Shown: positions 18,654-27,019 of the stretch, one piece after another
Position numbering within the stretch: the first letter of the stretch is position 1
Layout of the letters: each line of letters starts with the position of its first letter
Assembly: GCF_002776575.1 (NCBI RefSeq)
Contig: NZ_CP022549.1
Coordinates: 124,001-188,000, forward strand
Length of the DNA stretch: 64,000 nucleotides
Origin: Sphingorhabdus sp. YGSMI21
Lineage (GTDB): Bacteria > Pseudomonadota > Alphaproteobacteria > Sphingomonadales > Sphingomonadaceae
Direction of reading: 5' to 3'
Program-made: the position numbers and the translations under genes
The notes under the pieces: model-generated
Told to the model about the DNA's origin: nothing
The model's input: only the letters and a program-made list of their open reading frames with translations
The model's database searches: none

Positions 18654-18684
18654 ACTAATACGCAGTTATATTGCCCAACCCTCA
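18654..18684 (-). promoter_or_regulatory. putative ECF-sigma promoter of copC
   Basis: On the minus strand TGAGGG (18679-18684) and CGTAT (18658-18662) are separated by 16 bp. Both elements recur before the divergent sigma cassette and before pcoA. CGTAT-like -10 elements are common in ECF promoters. Confidence 0.65.
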
Positions 18685-18694
18685 AAAATAATTT

Positions 18695-18726
18695 TGAGGG
18701 CAAAGCGGTGCAGCTTGCGTATTAGT
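18695..18726 (+). promoter_or_regulatory. putative ECF-sigma promoter of the CnrYXH-like cassette
   Basis: TGAGGG (18695-18700) and CGTAT (18718-18722) with a 17-bp spacer, mirrored by the copC promoter. The two -35 elements form the palindrome CCCTCAAAA-ATAA-TTTTGAGGG, and both -10 regions lie in TGCGTATTAGT. The arrangement implies autoregulation of the sigma factor. Confidence 0.65.
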
Positions 18727-18755
18727 AGTCAGATCACTCAAACAGGAGCATGTTT

Positions 18756-19052
18756 ATGCCGCTATCTGACAACAAACTAGATGAGATGCTTGCCAGCCTG
18801 AACTCTGCTTTGCCTCACGCAGCATTGGCCATCGACGATGGATTTGACAATAATGTCTGGCTACGCATTGGTGAAATGAATAGTCGCCGACTTTCGCGCC
18901 AGAAAAGTCTGTTGGCGGCAGTGATGGTCGTGACCGCGCTCGGAGCGGGAATTGGAACGGGCGAACAGACCGCAATGGCCAACATCAATAGCAATCCATT
19001 GCTTGGCGGCGCAGATTACTCGCCGGCAAGCCTTCTCCACGTGTCACAATGA
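18756..19052 (+). CDS. CnrY-like membrane anti-sigma factor
   Basis: A 98-residue protein with a cytoplasmic N-terminus (PLSDNKLDEMLASLNSALPH), one membrane helix (LLAAVMVVTALGAGIGTG) and a short periplasmic tail. Size, topology and position ahead of a periplasmic sensor and an ECF sigma gene match CnrY/NccY, which hold the sigma factor at the membrane. I chose ATG 18756 since AGGAG lies 7 bp upstream; ATG 18750 is too close. Sequence similarity itself is weak, so the assignment rests largely on gene order. Confidence 0.65.
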   Translation: MPLSDNKLDEMLASLNSALPHAALAIDDGFDNNVWLRIGEMNSRRLSRQKSLLAAVMVVTALGAGIGTGEQTAMANINSNPLLGGADYSPASLLHVSQ

Positions 19053-19065
19053 TATTGGCAAATTC

Positions 19066-19503
19066 ATGAAAATCGGACCCGTACAAATCATCCTGCTTAT
19101 CCTGCTGGCGCTCGGTGCAGGCTGGATAGGCTCATTAGGCGCGAAACATTGGAGCCAGAGCGGCGGTCAAAATTCTGGCATGCACAGCTTTGTTCACGAG
19201 GAGCTTGATCTCGATAGCGCACAGCAAGCGCAGTTAGAAATTCTCGAAAATGATTTTGCGATCAGAAGACAAACTTTGGAGCTGGCACTCAGATCTTCAA
19301 ATGCCGACCTTGCAGCCGCCATCGAAGAAGAACATCAATATGGCCCTAAAGTTGCAGCGGCGATTGAGGCTGTGCATAAGCAAATGGGTCTTTTGCAAAA
19401 GGCTACTGTTGAGCATCTATTCGCGATGCGAATGCTGTTGAAACCCGGTCAACAAAAGGCCTTTGACAAGCGGGTATCAACTTCGCTCACCGCCGGGTCT
19501 TGA
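19066..19503 (+). CDS. CnrX-like periplasmic heavy-metal sensor
   Basis: A 145-residue protein: a signal anchor (IILLILLALGAGWIGSLGA), then a helical periplasmic domain beginning HSFVHEELDLDSAQQAQLE and ending with MRMLLKPGQQKAFDKRV. This helical-hairpin layout with a HxxxE-type N-terminus and LxxxQ...F segment is that of the heavy-metal resistance/CnrX/Spy-like family. In CnrYXH, metal binding to the sensor frees the sigma factor from the anti-sigma. It starts 13 bp after the anti-sigma gene, and its stop abuts the sigma gene start (TGAGTG). Which metal is sensed is unknown; copper is inferred from the regulon. Confidence 0.78.
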   Translation: MKIGPVQIILLILLALGAGWIGSLGAKHWSQSGGQNSGMHSFVHEELDLDSAQQAQLEILENDFAIRRQTLELALRSSNADLAAAIEEEHQYGPKVAAAIEAVHKQMGLLQKATVEHLFAMRMLLKPGQQKAFDKRVSTSLTAGS

Positions 19504-20082
19504 GTGCAGAAATCACACCCTGACCCGCAAGTTCCGGATATTGTGCTCATCGCAGAGGCTGCAAAAGGCAGCAAAGCAGCCTTCAATACTGTTATGATCC
19601 AGCAGGCCCCCCGGCTCCACAACGTCGCGCTCAGGTTGATGGGCAACAGCTCCGATGCAGAGGACGCTGTCCAGGAGGCACTGGCAGCTGCCTGGTTCAA
19701 GCTGGCCAGTTTCGATCAGTCGCGGCCGATCAATCCATGGCTCACGCGCATCATCGTCAACAAATGCCGCGACATTCTCCGCAAACGCCGGATCAGGCAG
19801 TTTTTCGAGTTTGATGGCAGCGATGATATAGAATTGACGATAGCCGACACTGCACCAGACCCAATTGCCAATTTGCACGCACGACAAGCGCTAGAAGTCA
19901 TGCAACGAGAGATCACACGCCTGCCAGCGAAATTGCGCGAGCCTTTTGTACTGGTGGCCTTTGGCGATAACAGCCAGGCCCAAGCAGCCCACATTCTCGG
20001 AATATCAGAAAAGGCCGTCGAAATGCGGATTTACCGCGCGAGAACCAAATTACGCGAAGTTTATAAAAACTTTGAGGGGTGA
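19504..20082 (+). CDS. ECF-family RNA polymerase sigma factor (CnrH-like)
   Basis: A 192-residue ECF sigma factor. Region 2 is seen in LMGNSSDAEDAVQEALAAAW and PINPWLTRIIVNKCRDILRKR; region 4 in LPAKLREPFVLVAFGDNSQA and the HTH ILGISEKAVEMRIYRARTKL. The start is a GTG immediately after the sensor stop (TGAGTG) with no clear ribosome binding site, so translation is likely coupled. It probably recognises the TGAGGG/CGTAT promoters before copC, its own cassette and pcoA. The last of these promoters overlaps the final codons of this gene. Confidence 0.92.
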   Translation: MQKSHPDPQVPDIVLIAEAAKGSKAAFNTVMIQQAPRLHNVALRLMGNSSDAEDAVQEALAAAWFKLASFDQSRPINPWLTRIIVNKCRDILRKRRIRQFFEFDGSDDIELTIADTAPDPIANLHARQALEVMQREITRLPAKLREPFVLVAFGDNSQAQAAHILGISEKAVEMRIYRARTKLREVYKNFEG

Positions 20083-20104
20083 AGGCAGTCTCGTCGTATA
20101 GTAG
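20073..20104 (+). promoter_or_regulatory. putative ECF-sigma promoter of pcoAB
   Basis: TGAGGG (20073-20078), 16-bp spacer, CGTAT (20095-20099) then AGTAG, matching the two promoters at 18654-18726 including the bases after the -10. It lies 31 bp before the pcoA start and begins within the sigma gene. Confidence 0.65.
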
Positions 20105-20135
20105 GGAGATATCGCTTTTATATTAAGGATTATAC

Positions 20136-21950
20136 ATGCTTTCTATTCCCCGCCGACGCTTCTTATCGTCCGCTTTGATTGCTGGCGGCGCTGTCGGATT
20201 TTCTTCTGCCATGCCTGCATGGGCGCGCGGCGCGATGTCAGGTTCGGTGCGTAAGGGCATTGATGAAGTTTCCGGCTCCAGCATTGATCTCGCTATCGGA
20301 CGCGGCCAGTTTTCCACCGGCGGACGCAGCGGCGGTGCCATCGCGGTAAATGGCACTGTACCGGGGCCGCTGGTAAGATTACGAGAAGGGCAGGATGTAC
20401 GGCTCAACGTAACCAATAATCTTGATGAAGACAGCTCGATTCATTGGCACGGCATCCTTCTGCCCTTCCAGTTCGATGGCGTGCCGGGGGTCAGCTTCCC
20501 CGGCATCAAACCCGGCGAGACATTTACTGCGCCGTTCAAGGTTCGGCAGAGCGGCACCTATTGGTGGCACAGCCATTCCGGGCTGCAGGAACAGGCAGGG
20601 CATTATGGCCCGATCATTGTCGATCCGGCTGGTGCAGACCCGGTAGCATTTGACCGCGAATATATCGTCCTTCTTAGCGAATTTACGCCGATGCACCCGC
20701 ATGTCATCATGAAAAAACTGAAACAACAGGGCGGCGGCTATTTCAATTATCAGCAGGGAACCGCAACCGATGACTATCCGCTGTCCGGCAAGGAACGCCG
20801 GATGTGGAGCAAGATGCGGATGATGGCGACCGACATTCTTGATGTTACCGCTTCCACCTACACTTATCTCATCAATGGACATGGTCCCGCCGATAATCTG
20901 GAACTGCTGTATAATCCCGGCGAACGGGTGCGGCTGCGGATTATCAACGGCAGCGCGATGACGTTCTTTAACCTGCGGATTCCAGGCCTGCCGATGACAG
21001 TCGTTCAGGCTGATGGGCAGAATGTAGTGCCGGTGGAAACAGATGAATTGCAGATCGGCGTTGCGGAAACCTATGACGTTGTTGTGCAGCCCACTGCCGA
21101 CAAGGCATTCACTTTTGTAGCAGAATCTATGGACCGCTCGGGAATGGGCGTTGCTACGCTTGCTCCCCGCGCAGGAATGCGCGCCGAGGTTCCGGCACTG
21201 CGCGATCCGCCAATCCTGACGATGGCTGACATGGGGATGGCAGGTATGGATCATGGTTCGCCAGACGGTGCGACGGACCACTCGCAAATGGATCACAGCA
21301 AAATGAGCGCCGAAGACATGGCCAAGATGGACATGCCCAGCATGGATGTGAACGGCGGTGATAATATGGCCGGCATGGACATGAGCGGCATGAAGATGCG
21401 CGATACCTCGATGCTGCCGCCCGATGTAAAGGTCGGTCCAGGGCTCGACATGGTATCAATGGCCGCGCCTGACCGCATGGGATATCCCGGGCTTGGCCTG
21501 GATAATGTCGAACACCGGGTTCTCAACTACCAGCAGCTAGCGGCGCTGACGCCCGGCAAAGAAAAGCGCACAGCATCGCGCAAGATGGAAATTCATCTCA
21601 CGGGCAACATGGAGCGCTATATGTGGTCGTTTGACGGTAAGAAATTTTCTGCCGTCTCCGACGATCCAATCCGCTTTGCCTATAATGAGCGCGTTCGTGT
21701 CAAATTGGTCAACGACACGATGATGGCGCACCCAATCCACTTGCATGGCCATTTCTTCGAATTGGTCAACGGACAGGACAACCAGCCATTGAAACATACC
21801 GTGATCGTTCAACCAGGAAGCAGTGCAACCTTTGACCTCACCGCTGACGAGGTAGGAGACTGGGCATTTCACTGCCATTTGCTCTATCATATGCATTCCG
21901 GAATGTTCCAGATCGTTACCGTGGCATCGCCGTTAGGAGCGCAGTCATGA
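20136..21950 (+). CDS. pcoA: CopA/PcoA-type multicopper oxidase
   Basis: A 604-residue periplasmic copper oxidase exported by the Tat pathway (PRRRFLSSALIAGGAVGF). All four copper-ligand blocks are present: HWHGILLPFQFDGVPG, WWHSHSGLQEQAGHYG, HPIHLHGHFFELV and HCHLLYHMHSGMF. Between residues about 370 and 430 lies a Met-rich insertion with DHSQMDHSKMSAEDM and MAGMDMSGMKM, likely extra Cu(I) sites. It oxidises Cu(I) and sequesters copper in the periplasm. AAGGA precedes the ATG; the stop overlaps pcoB (ATGA). Confidence 0.96.
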   Translation: MLSIPRRRFLSSALIAGGAVGFSSAMPAWARGAMSGSVRKGIDEVSGSSIDLAIGRGQFSTGGRSGGAIAVNGTVPGPLVRLREGQDVRLNVTNNLDEDSSIHWHGILLPFQFDGVPGVSFPGIKPGETFTAPFKVRQSGTYWWHSHSGLQEQAGHYGPIIVDPAGADPVAFDREYIVLLSEFTPMHPHVIMKKLKQQGGGYFNYQQGTATDDYPLSGKERRMWSKMRMMATDILDVTASTYTYLINGHGPADNLELLYNPGERVRLRIINGSAMTFFNLRIPGLPMTVVQADGQNVVPVETDELQIGVAETYDVVVQPTADKAFTFVAESMDRSGMGVATLAPRAGMRAEVPALRDPPILTMADMGMAGMDHGSPDGATDHSQMDHSKMSAEDMAKMDMPSMDVNGGDNMAGMDMSGMKMRDTSMLPPDVKVGPGLDMVSMAAPDRMGYPGLGLDNVEHRVLNYQQLAALTPGKEKRTASRKMEIHLTGNMERYMWSFDGKKFSAVSDDPIRFAYNERVRVKLVNDTMMAHPIHLHGHFFELVNGQDNQPLKHTVIVQPGSSATFDLTADEVGDWAFHCHLLYHMHSGMFQIVTVASPLGAQS

Positions 21951-23146
21951 AGCGGATGATGGTTCTTCTGTTGCTGGGATTTAGCCAGCCAGCCTTCGCG
22001 CAGACCATGGATCCAAACATGAAAATGCCGATACCAGCGAAACCTGCGGCAAAACCAAAGCCGCAAGCCAAGCCAGCGCCGATTTCTGCAAAAAAGACCG
22101 CGCCACCAATAAAAAAATCACCCGTAAAAGCACCTCCAAAACCTACGGCTCCAACTTCCATGCAAATGGGTCCAGTATCAATCAAGGATGCCCCCCCAGA
22201 GAATATTGGCGAGACTATGGACCATTCCGGCATGGACCATGGCAATATGGCTACGCCTGCCGACCAAATGGAAGCAATGGATCATAGCGGCATGGACGGA
22301 ATGTCTATGGATGATGGGACATCTCCTCCTGACGAGATGGATCACAGTTCAATGGATATGTCCGGCGGAGATACGGAAGGCATGGATATGGCAATGCCGA
22401 TGGCCGACGAACCGCCACCACCCGAAGCAGGGAGCGGACCTGCCCGCGCCGCCGAAGCAATTTGGGGCGTCGATATAATGCGGGCTTCTAGAGAGCAACT
22501 GGCGAAAGAAAACGGCGGCATGACAACGCTTTGGGTGATGGCTGACCGCGCTGAATACCGCGTGCGGGACGGAAAGAACGGCTATTTGTGGGACGGTCAG
22601 GGCTATTATGGCGGCGATATCGACAAATTCTGGTTCAAGAGCGAGGGCGAAGGCAATTTCGGTGAAAAGATCGAAAGTGCAGAGGTGCAGGCGCTATGGA
22701 GTCACGCCATTGCGCCATTTTTCGATCTGCAAGCGGGCGTCAGGCAGGATTTTGCACCGCGTGACCGAACCTATGCAGTTATTGGCATACAAGGTCTTGC
22801 TCCTTACCTGTTCGAGATCGATGGGGCAGCATTTTTGTCTGACCGGGGCGATTTGACCGCGCGCATCGAGGCAGAGTACGAACAGCGGATCACACAGCGT
22901 CTGATTTTGCAACCACGCGCAGAACTCAATCTTGCAGCGCAGGATGTTCCCGAACTCGGTATCGGTGCGGGGCTCGACACTGCCGAAATGGGAATACGAT
23001 TGCGATATGAATTTGCCCGCGAGTTTGCGCCCTATATCGGCGTCGAACAGGAATGGAAAGTTGGACAAAGCGCCAGATACGCGCGGGCGGCGGGAGAAGA
23101 TCCCAGCGTCACCAATTATGTTATCGGGATGAGATTCTGGTTTTAA
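21947..23146 (+). CDS. pcoB: CopB/PcoB outer-membrane copper resistance protein
   Basis: A 399-residue protein with signal peptide (MMVLLLLGFSQPAFA), a Lys/Pro/Ala-rich then Met/His/Asp-rich low-complexity domain (residues about 20-165; repeats of DHSGMDHG type), and a C-terminal CopB beta-barrel beginning near WGVDIMRASREQLAKENGG and ending in the outer-membrane signature GMRFWF. The extended N-terminal metal-binding domain is longer than in many CopB proteins. Overlaps pcoA by 4 bp. Confidence 0.93.
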   Translation: MKRMMVLLLLGFSQPAFAQTMDPNMKMPIPAKPAAKPKPQAKPAPISAKKTAPPIKKSPVKAPPKPTAPTSMQMGPVSIKDAPPENIGETMDHSGMDHGNMATPADQMEAMDHSGMDGMSMDDGTSPPDEMDHSSMDMSGGDTEGMDMAMPMADEPPPPEAGSGPARAAEAIWGVDIMRASREQLAKENGGMTTLWVMADRAEYRVRDGKNGYLWDGQGYYGGDIDKFWFKSEGEGNFGEKIESAEVQALWSHAIAPFFDLQAGVRQDFAPRDRTYAVIGIQGLAPYLFEIDGAAFLSDRGDLTARIEAEYEQRITQRLILQPRAELNLAAQDVPELGIGAGLDTAEMGIRLRYEFAREFAPYIGVEQEWKVGQSARYARAAGEDPSVTNYVIGMRFWF

Positions 23147-23164
23147 TATAAAGAGGGAAAAACT

Positions 23165-23638
23165 ATGAAATATATTGGTTTAGCGTTGATTCTCGCGCTT
23201 TCTACGGTTTCTTACCAGGCTGTGGCGCACGATAAAGATGCAGAGGCTGCATCTATCATGGAGACACCTGAAAACACCCTTGAAGCCTATAGGAGCGCTA
23301 TAGAAAGTCTCGATGATACAAATATGCCGCGCCTCTTCACTCAAGATGCGCTGGTGTTTGAAAATGGAAAAGCGGAGGGCAGCTTCGGAAATTATCTTGC
23401 CCATCATCTCGGCCCTGAACTCAAAGAGTTTGAGAGCTTTACATTCAGTAATGAGACGATCGATATATCTGTGATAGGTGAAACGGCAATTGCCTCGGAA
23501 ACCTATACATATACGATAGTGCTGAAGGATGGCCGGACCATCGAGAGGCTAGGCGTTACCACTGCGGTTCTCGTAAAACGAGACGAAAGCTGGAAAATTG
23601 CGCAATATCATTCATCTTCCCGCACGCCTAAGAAATAG
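23165..23638 (+). CDS. exported NTF2/SnoaL-like protein
   Basis: A 157-residue protein with a signal peptide (LALILALSTVSYQAVA) and an NTF2-like fold pattern: NTLEAYRSAIESLDDTNMPRLF, FENGKAEGSF, IASETYTYTIVLKDGR, WKIAQYHSSSR. Such domains bind small ligands or act as simple enzymes; the role here is unknown. It follows pcoB by 18 bp with a ribosome binding site (AGAGGG), so it is likely the third gene of the pcoAB operon. Confidence 0.78.
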   Translation: MKYIGLALILALSTVSYQAVAHDKDAEAASIMETPENTLEAYRSAIESLDDTNMPRLFTQDALVFENGKAEGSFGNYLAHHLGPELKEFESFTFSNETIDISVIGETAIASETYTYTIVLKDGRTIERLGVTTAVLVKRDESWKIAQYHSSSRTPKK

Positions 23639-23734
23639 CTTGGCTTCGGCGAAGGTGTAGGCCCAGAACCCGCATGGTTCGAAAGCATAATAGATTTGAC
23701 TTCGAATTTCCGACACAAGCAAGGAGAAGCTAAA

Positions 23735-24265
23735 ATGAGCAGCTATACGCGCCTTATCGCTATGATTTTGACATCAACTCTGGCGATGTTTGGACTGATG
23801 TATCTCAACACATACGCGCTTGAGCATGTCTATTTCAGCGAGACACGCACGTGGATGGCTCTTTATATGGGCGCAGCAATGGCAATCATAATGCTGATCT
23901 TCATGCTTGGAATGTATCAGGATAAGCGCAGGAATTTCCTGATCCTAGGCGGCGCAGCTCTAATTTTTACCGGTTCGTTATTTCTCGTTAGGTCGCAGGA
24001 TACGATTTCCGATCAGGCGTGGCAAAAAGCGATGATCCCCCATCATAGTATTGCCATATTGACGAGTGAGCGTGCCAATATCGAGGACAAGCGGGTGCGC
24101 GAGTTGGCCGATGGCATTATCAAGGCGCAGCGCAAGGAGATCAAAGAAATGGAATGGTTGATCAAGGATATTGATCAAAATGGCAAGGCAACGACAGATG
24201 CAGAAGCTGCGGCGCGGCCCGTTCCAAAATTCGAAGGTGCACTCAATCTGGGTGACAAACGTTAA
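23735..24265 (+). CDS. DUF305-family membrane protein
   Basis: A 176-residue protein with three N-terminal helices (MILTSTLAMFGLMYLNTYAL; ALYMGAAMAIIMLIFMLGMY; FLILGGAALIFTGSLFLV) and a C-terminal DUF305-like helical region (WQKAMIPHHSIAILTSERAN, IKAQRKEIKEMEWLI). The paired His in PHHS is the family's probable metal site. Start chosen at ATG 23735 because AAGGAG sits 9 bp upstream; the frame opens earlier at 23696 without one. DUF305 genes are typical of copper islands. Confidence 0.85.
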   Translation: MSSYTRLIAMILTSTLAMFGLMYLNTYALEHVYFSETRTWMALYMGAAMAIIMLIFMLGMYQDKRRNFLILGGAALIFTGSLFLVRSQDTISDQAWQKAMIPHHSIAILTSERANIEDKRVRELADGIIKAQRKEIKEMEWLIKDIDQNGKATTDAEAAARPVPKFEGALNLGDKR

Positions 24266-24371
24266 CGCTTGAGTATGCGGAAGACCCGCTCCTTTTGAAT
24301 CTCTCACCAAAATCGAGCGAATCGTGCTCGTCGAGATGCGGTTGCTAATAGTCTGGAAGCCCCATTAAATC

Positions 24372-26327
24372 ATGCGCCAATGTGCCAGAATATATTCTAT
24401 CCTTTTATCCGTTCTGGCTTTGGTCACCATTTGCTCACCGATCGCCGCGCAGACGAAGAAGGCTGAAGTTGAAACGCTGTGGCGATTGCTGGATTATATT
24501 GCGGTCGATTATCCCGGCGCAGTCGATAAAGGCAAAGTGATAAACGAAGCAGAGTATTCCGAAATGGAGGAGTTTTCGGGAACTGTCGTTGACGGTTTCG
24601 CAAAGCTGGCGCAAAATCCAAACCGAGCCGACCTGATTGCAAAAGGTAACGAGCTCAATACAGCCATTGACAGCAAAGCTTCTCCGGATGCGGTGGCGCG
24701 GCAGGCACGCTCGCTGGCAACGGATTTGCTCCGCAGCTATCCTGTTCCGCTTGCCCCCAAAGCTGCACCGAATATGCAAAACGGCAAACAGCTATACGCT
24801 CAAAATTGTGCCAGTTGCCACGGCACGTCCGGTAATGGACAAGGGCCGGATGCAGGACAGCTCAACCCCGCTCCAATAGCTTTTACTGATGTTGAGAGAG
24901 CAAGAGAACGCAGCCTGTTCGCACTTTATCAGGTTATTGGTCAGGGACTTGACGGGACGGCAATGCAGAGTTTTGCCGATTTGCCTGCCCAGGACCGTTG
25001 GGATATGGCTGCATATGCGGGCAGCTTTGCATTCAAAGAGGCATCCAAGGGGCAAGGGCTTTGGAAAAACGATGCGTCAATTCGCGCTCTTTTTCCCGAT
25101 CTCGCAGCTCTGGTAAGCATGACTTCAGCCAATCTTGGAAAGCAGATCGGACCAGAAAGAGCAGACGCTGTGATGGCATTCCTGCGGAACCACCCGGAAG
25201 CCGTTGGGACTGCCTCCAGCGGTTCGTTGGCGTTATCGCGGACCAAACTGAAGGAAAGTCTTGCTGCCTATCAGGCAGGCAGAAAAGACGAAGCAGAAGC
25301 GTTCGCACTATCGGCCTATCTAGACGGTTTTGAGCCTCTTGAACCTGCACTGGCCTCTCGCGACCCCTCTTTGCTAAAAGCAATTGAGCGCGCGATGGCC
25401 CGCGTCCGCGCTGCTATCGGTGATGACCTTCCTGTAGCAGAGGTGGAGAGCCGGATCGGCGCTCTTGATGGGCTGTTCTCGGAGGCGGAGACCGCTCTGG
25501 ACGCCGATCAGGCTAGCCAAGCATCTGCTTTCGTCGGAGCCTTTACAATATTGCTTCGCGAAGGGCTGGAGGCGCTACTGATTGTGGTGGCTATGATTGC
25601 GTTTCTGCGCAAGGCCGAGCGACCCGAAGTCATGCCATATGTGCATGGAGGTTGGATTACGGCGCTTCTAGCGGGCGGTATTACATGGTTCGCTGCCACC
25701 TATCTCATAGGTATCAGCGGCGCGAGCCGTGAACTAACCGAGGGCTTTGGTTCGCTATTTGCAGCGGTCATCTTGCTATTTGTAGGTTTGTGGATGCACG
25801 GCAAGTCGCGCGCCGATGAGTGGCAACGCTATATTCGTGAGACAATGAGCAAAGCATTGTCGCGGGGATCTGCATGGTTTCTCTTTGGGCTGGCATTCAT
25901 TGTCGTTTACCGGGAAGTCTTTGAGACCATATTGTTTTTTGCCGCGCTCTGGACTGCTGACAATGGTATGACCATTTTAGCTGGTTCGGGAGTCGCGATA
26001 CTTTTGCTCTCGGTCATTGCCTGGGCCATGTTACGATACAGCCAGAAGTTACCGATAGGTAAGTTCTTCGCTTACAGCTCAGCGTTGATGATCGTTCTTA
26101 CTGTGATTCTCACCGGCAAGGGGATTGCGGCGTTGCAGGAGGCTGGCCTGATGAGCGTGACCCCGCTTTCTGATTTTCCGCAAATTGCCATGTTGGGAAT
26201 TTTCCCTGCGGTTCAGTCTCTTATCGCTCAAGTTTTGGTAATTGCAGTCATAGCAGCGGGGTATTGGTACAATGTCCGTTTAAAATACATCCAGGATTAC
26301 AGTATATCTGATCAAAATGAATTTTGA
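24372..26327 (+). CDS. cytochrome c/FTR1-family iron permease fusion
   Basis: A 651-residue fusion. After a signal peptide comes a periplasmic half with one c-type haem site (NCASCHGTSGNGQGPDAG, Cys146-Cys149-His150), then a helical linker, then an FTR1 permease with seven or so helices. The FTR1 iron-binding motifs are present: REGLEALLIVVAMIAF (about 395) and YREVFETILFFAALW (about 513), both REXXE-like. FTR1 proteins import Fe(III) coupled to ferroxidase action; here the multicopper oxidase and the attached haem domain could supply redox steps. Placement inside a copper island suggests copper-iron cross-talk. Confidence 0.9.
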   Translation: MRQCARIYSILLSVLALVTICSPIAAQTKKAEVETLWRLLDYIAVDYPGAVDKGKVINEAEYSEMEEFSGTVVDGFAKLAQNPNRADLIAKGNELNTAIDSKASPDAVARQARSLATDLLRSYPVPLAPKAAPNMQNGKQLYAQNCASCHGTSGNGQGPDAGQLNPAPIAFTDVERARERSLFALYQVIGQGLDGTAMQSFADLPAQDRWDMAAYAGSFAFKEASKGQGLWKNDASIRALFPDLAALVSMTSANLGKQIGPERADAVMAFLRNHPEAVGTASSGSLALSRTKLKESLAAYQAGRKDEAEAFALSAYLDGFEPLEPALASRDPSLLKAIERAMARVRAAIGDDLPVAEVESRIGALDGLFSEAETALDADQASQASAFVGAFTILLREGLEALLIVVAMIAFLRKAERPEVMPYVHGGWITALLAGGITWFAATYLIGISGASRELTEGFGSLFAAVILLFVGLWMHGKSRADEWQRYIRETMSKALSRGSAWFLFGLAFIVVYREVFETILFFAALWTADNGMTILAGSGVAILLLSVIAWAMLRYSQKLPIGKFFAYSSALMIVLTVILTGKGIAALQEAGLMSVTPLSDFPQIAMLGIFPAVQSLIAQVLVIAVIAAGYWYNVRLKYIQDYSISDQNEF

Positions 26328-26335
26328 TAAACGAA

Positions 26336-26428
26336 ATGGAGCTTCCAGACCCCTATATAGCCCGTATCTGCGCCGAGCTTGGCGGGGTTGTTCTGGCGGC
26401 TTACCTGTTTTTACCTTACCAACCATGA
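26336..26428 (+). CDS. 30-residue hydrophobic ORF
   Basis: MELPDPYIARICAELGGVVL followed by AAYLFLPYQP, starting 8 bp after the FTR1 stop and overlapping the next short frame by ATGA. It could be a genuine tiny membrane peptide or a piece of a decayed gene. Low certainty. Confidence 0.3.
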   Translation: MELPDPYIARICAELGGVVLAAYLFLPYQP

Positions 26429-26520
26429 CGTCACAGACTTACGGGCTGATTGGCGGCCTTGCCGTTGGCTGGATTTTGGGTCAGGTTATTGAATTCCTAT
26501 TGATCCGCTTCCGTAGGTAA
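26425..26520 (+). CDS. 31-residue hydrophobic ORF
   Basis: MTSQTYGLIGGLAVGWILGQ then VIEFLLIRFRR: one Gly-rich helix with a basic end, coupled by ATGA to the preceding frame. Together the two may be a split small membrane protein; function unknown. Confidence 0.35.
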   Translation: MTSQTYGLIGGLAVGWILGQVIEFLLIRFRR

Positions 26521-26573
26521 CCTTTCTGTCGGCATATAGTCGGGGATTAGCAAGACACGGAGACGGTCCAAAA

Positions 26574-26942
26574 ATGATAAAGAAACTGCAACAGCGAATT
26601 CCAGGATTAGTTCACCTCCTGATTGGTGCGCTCGTGGGCATAGTTATTTTACACCCGCTGGTTACTCTAATATTCTGGCTTGAGTTCAATCAATTGCTGG
26701 CGGTTCCTTCAGATTCTGTAGCTGATTTCCTGTGAAAGCGGATTAGCGGGGCAACCATCGTCGAAATAGGACCTATGACACTTGTTTTTGCTGGACTTGG
26801 GATCGTTTCAGCTATGGTCTTTAAGCTAATCCAAGATTTATCTGAGGATAGTAGAAAAAAATCAGCCGTTCTACAAAGGCAAATGAACGATCAACTTCCT
26901 TTGCTCATTGCGGCGGGAGAGAGTGAGATTACTGGATTTTAA
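26574..26942 (+). pseudogene. membrane protein gene with in-frame stop
   Basis: One frame runs for 122 codons from ATG 26574 with a single TGA at codon 54 (26733-26735). Before it: MIKKLQQRIPGLVHLLIGAL and a second helix; after it: VEIGPMTLVFAGLGIVSAMV then KLIQDLSEDSRKKSAVLQRQ. The sense of both halves in the same frame indicates one gene of unknown function broken by a nonsense mutation. Two separate small genes are possible, since an ATG lies at 26772. Confidence 0.55.
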
Positions 26943-27019
26943 GAAACTATGCGATGGGATGTAAAAGAAAATAGAGTAAATAAGGTGACGGTCCCCCGGT
27001 TTTGTGTCCAGGTTCAATG

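Noticed and set aside
26733..26735. TGA as selenocysteine or recoded tryptophan
   Set aside because: No recoding hairpin is evident after it and other genes here use TGA as a normal stop; a nonsense mutation is simpler.
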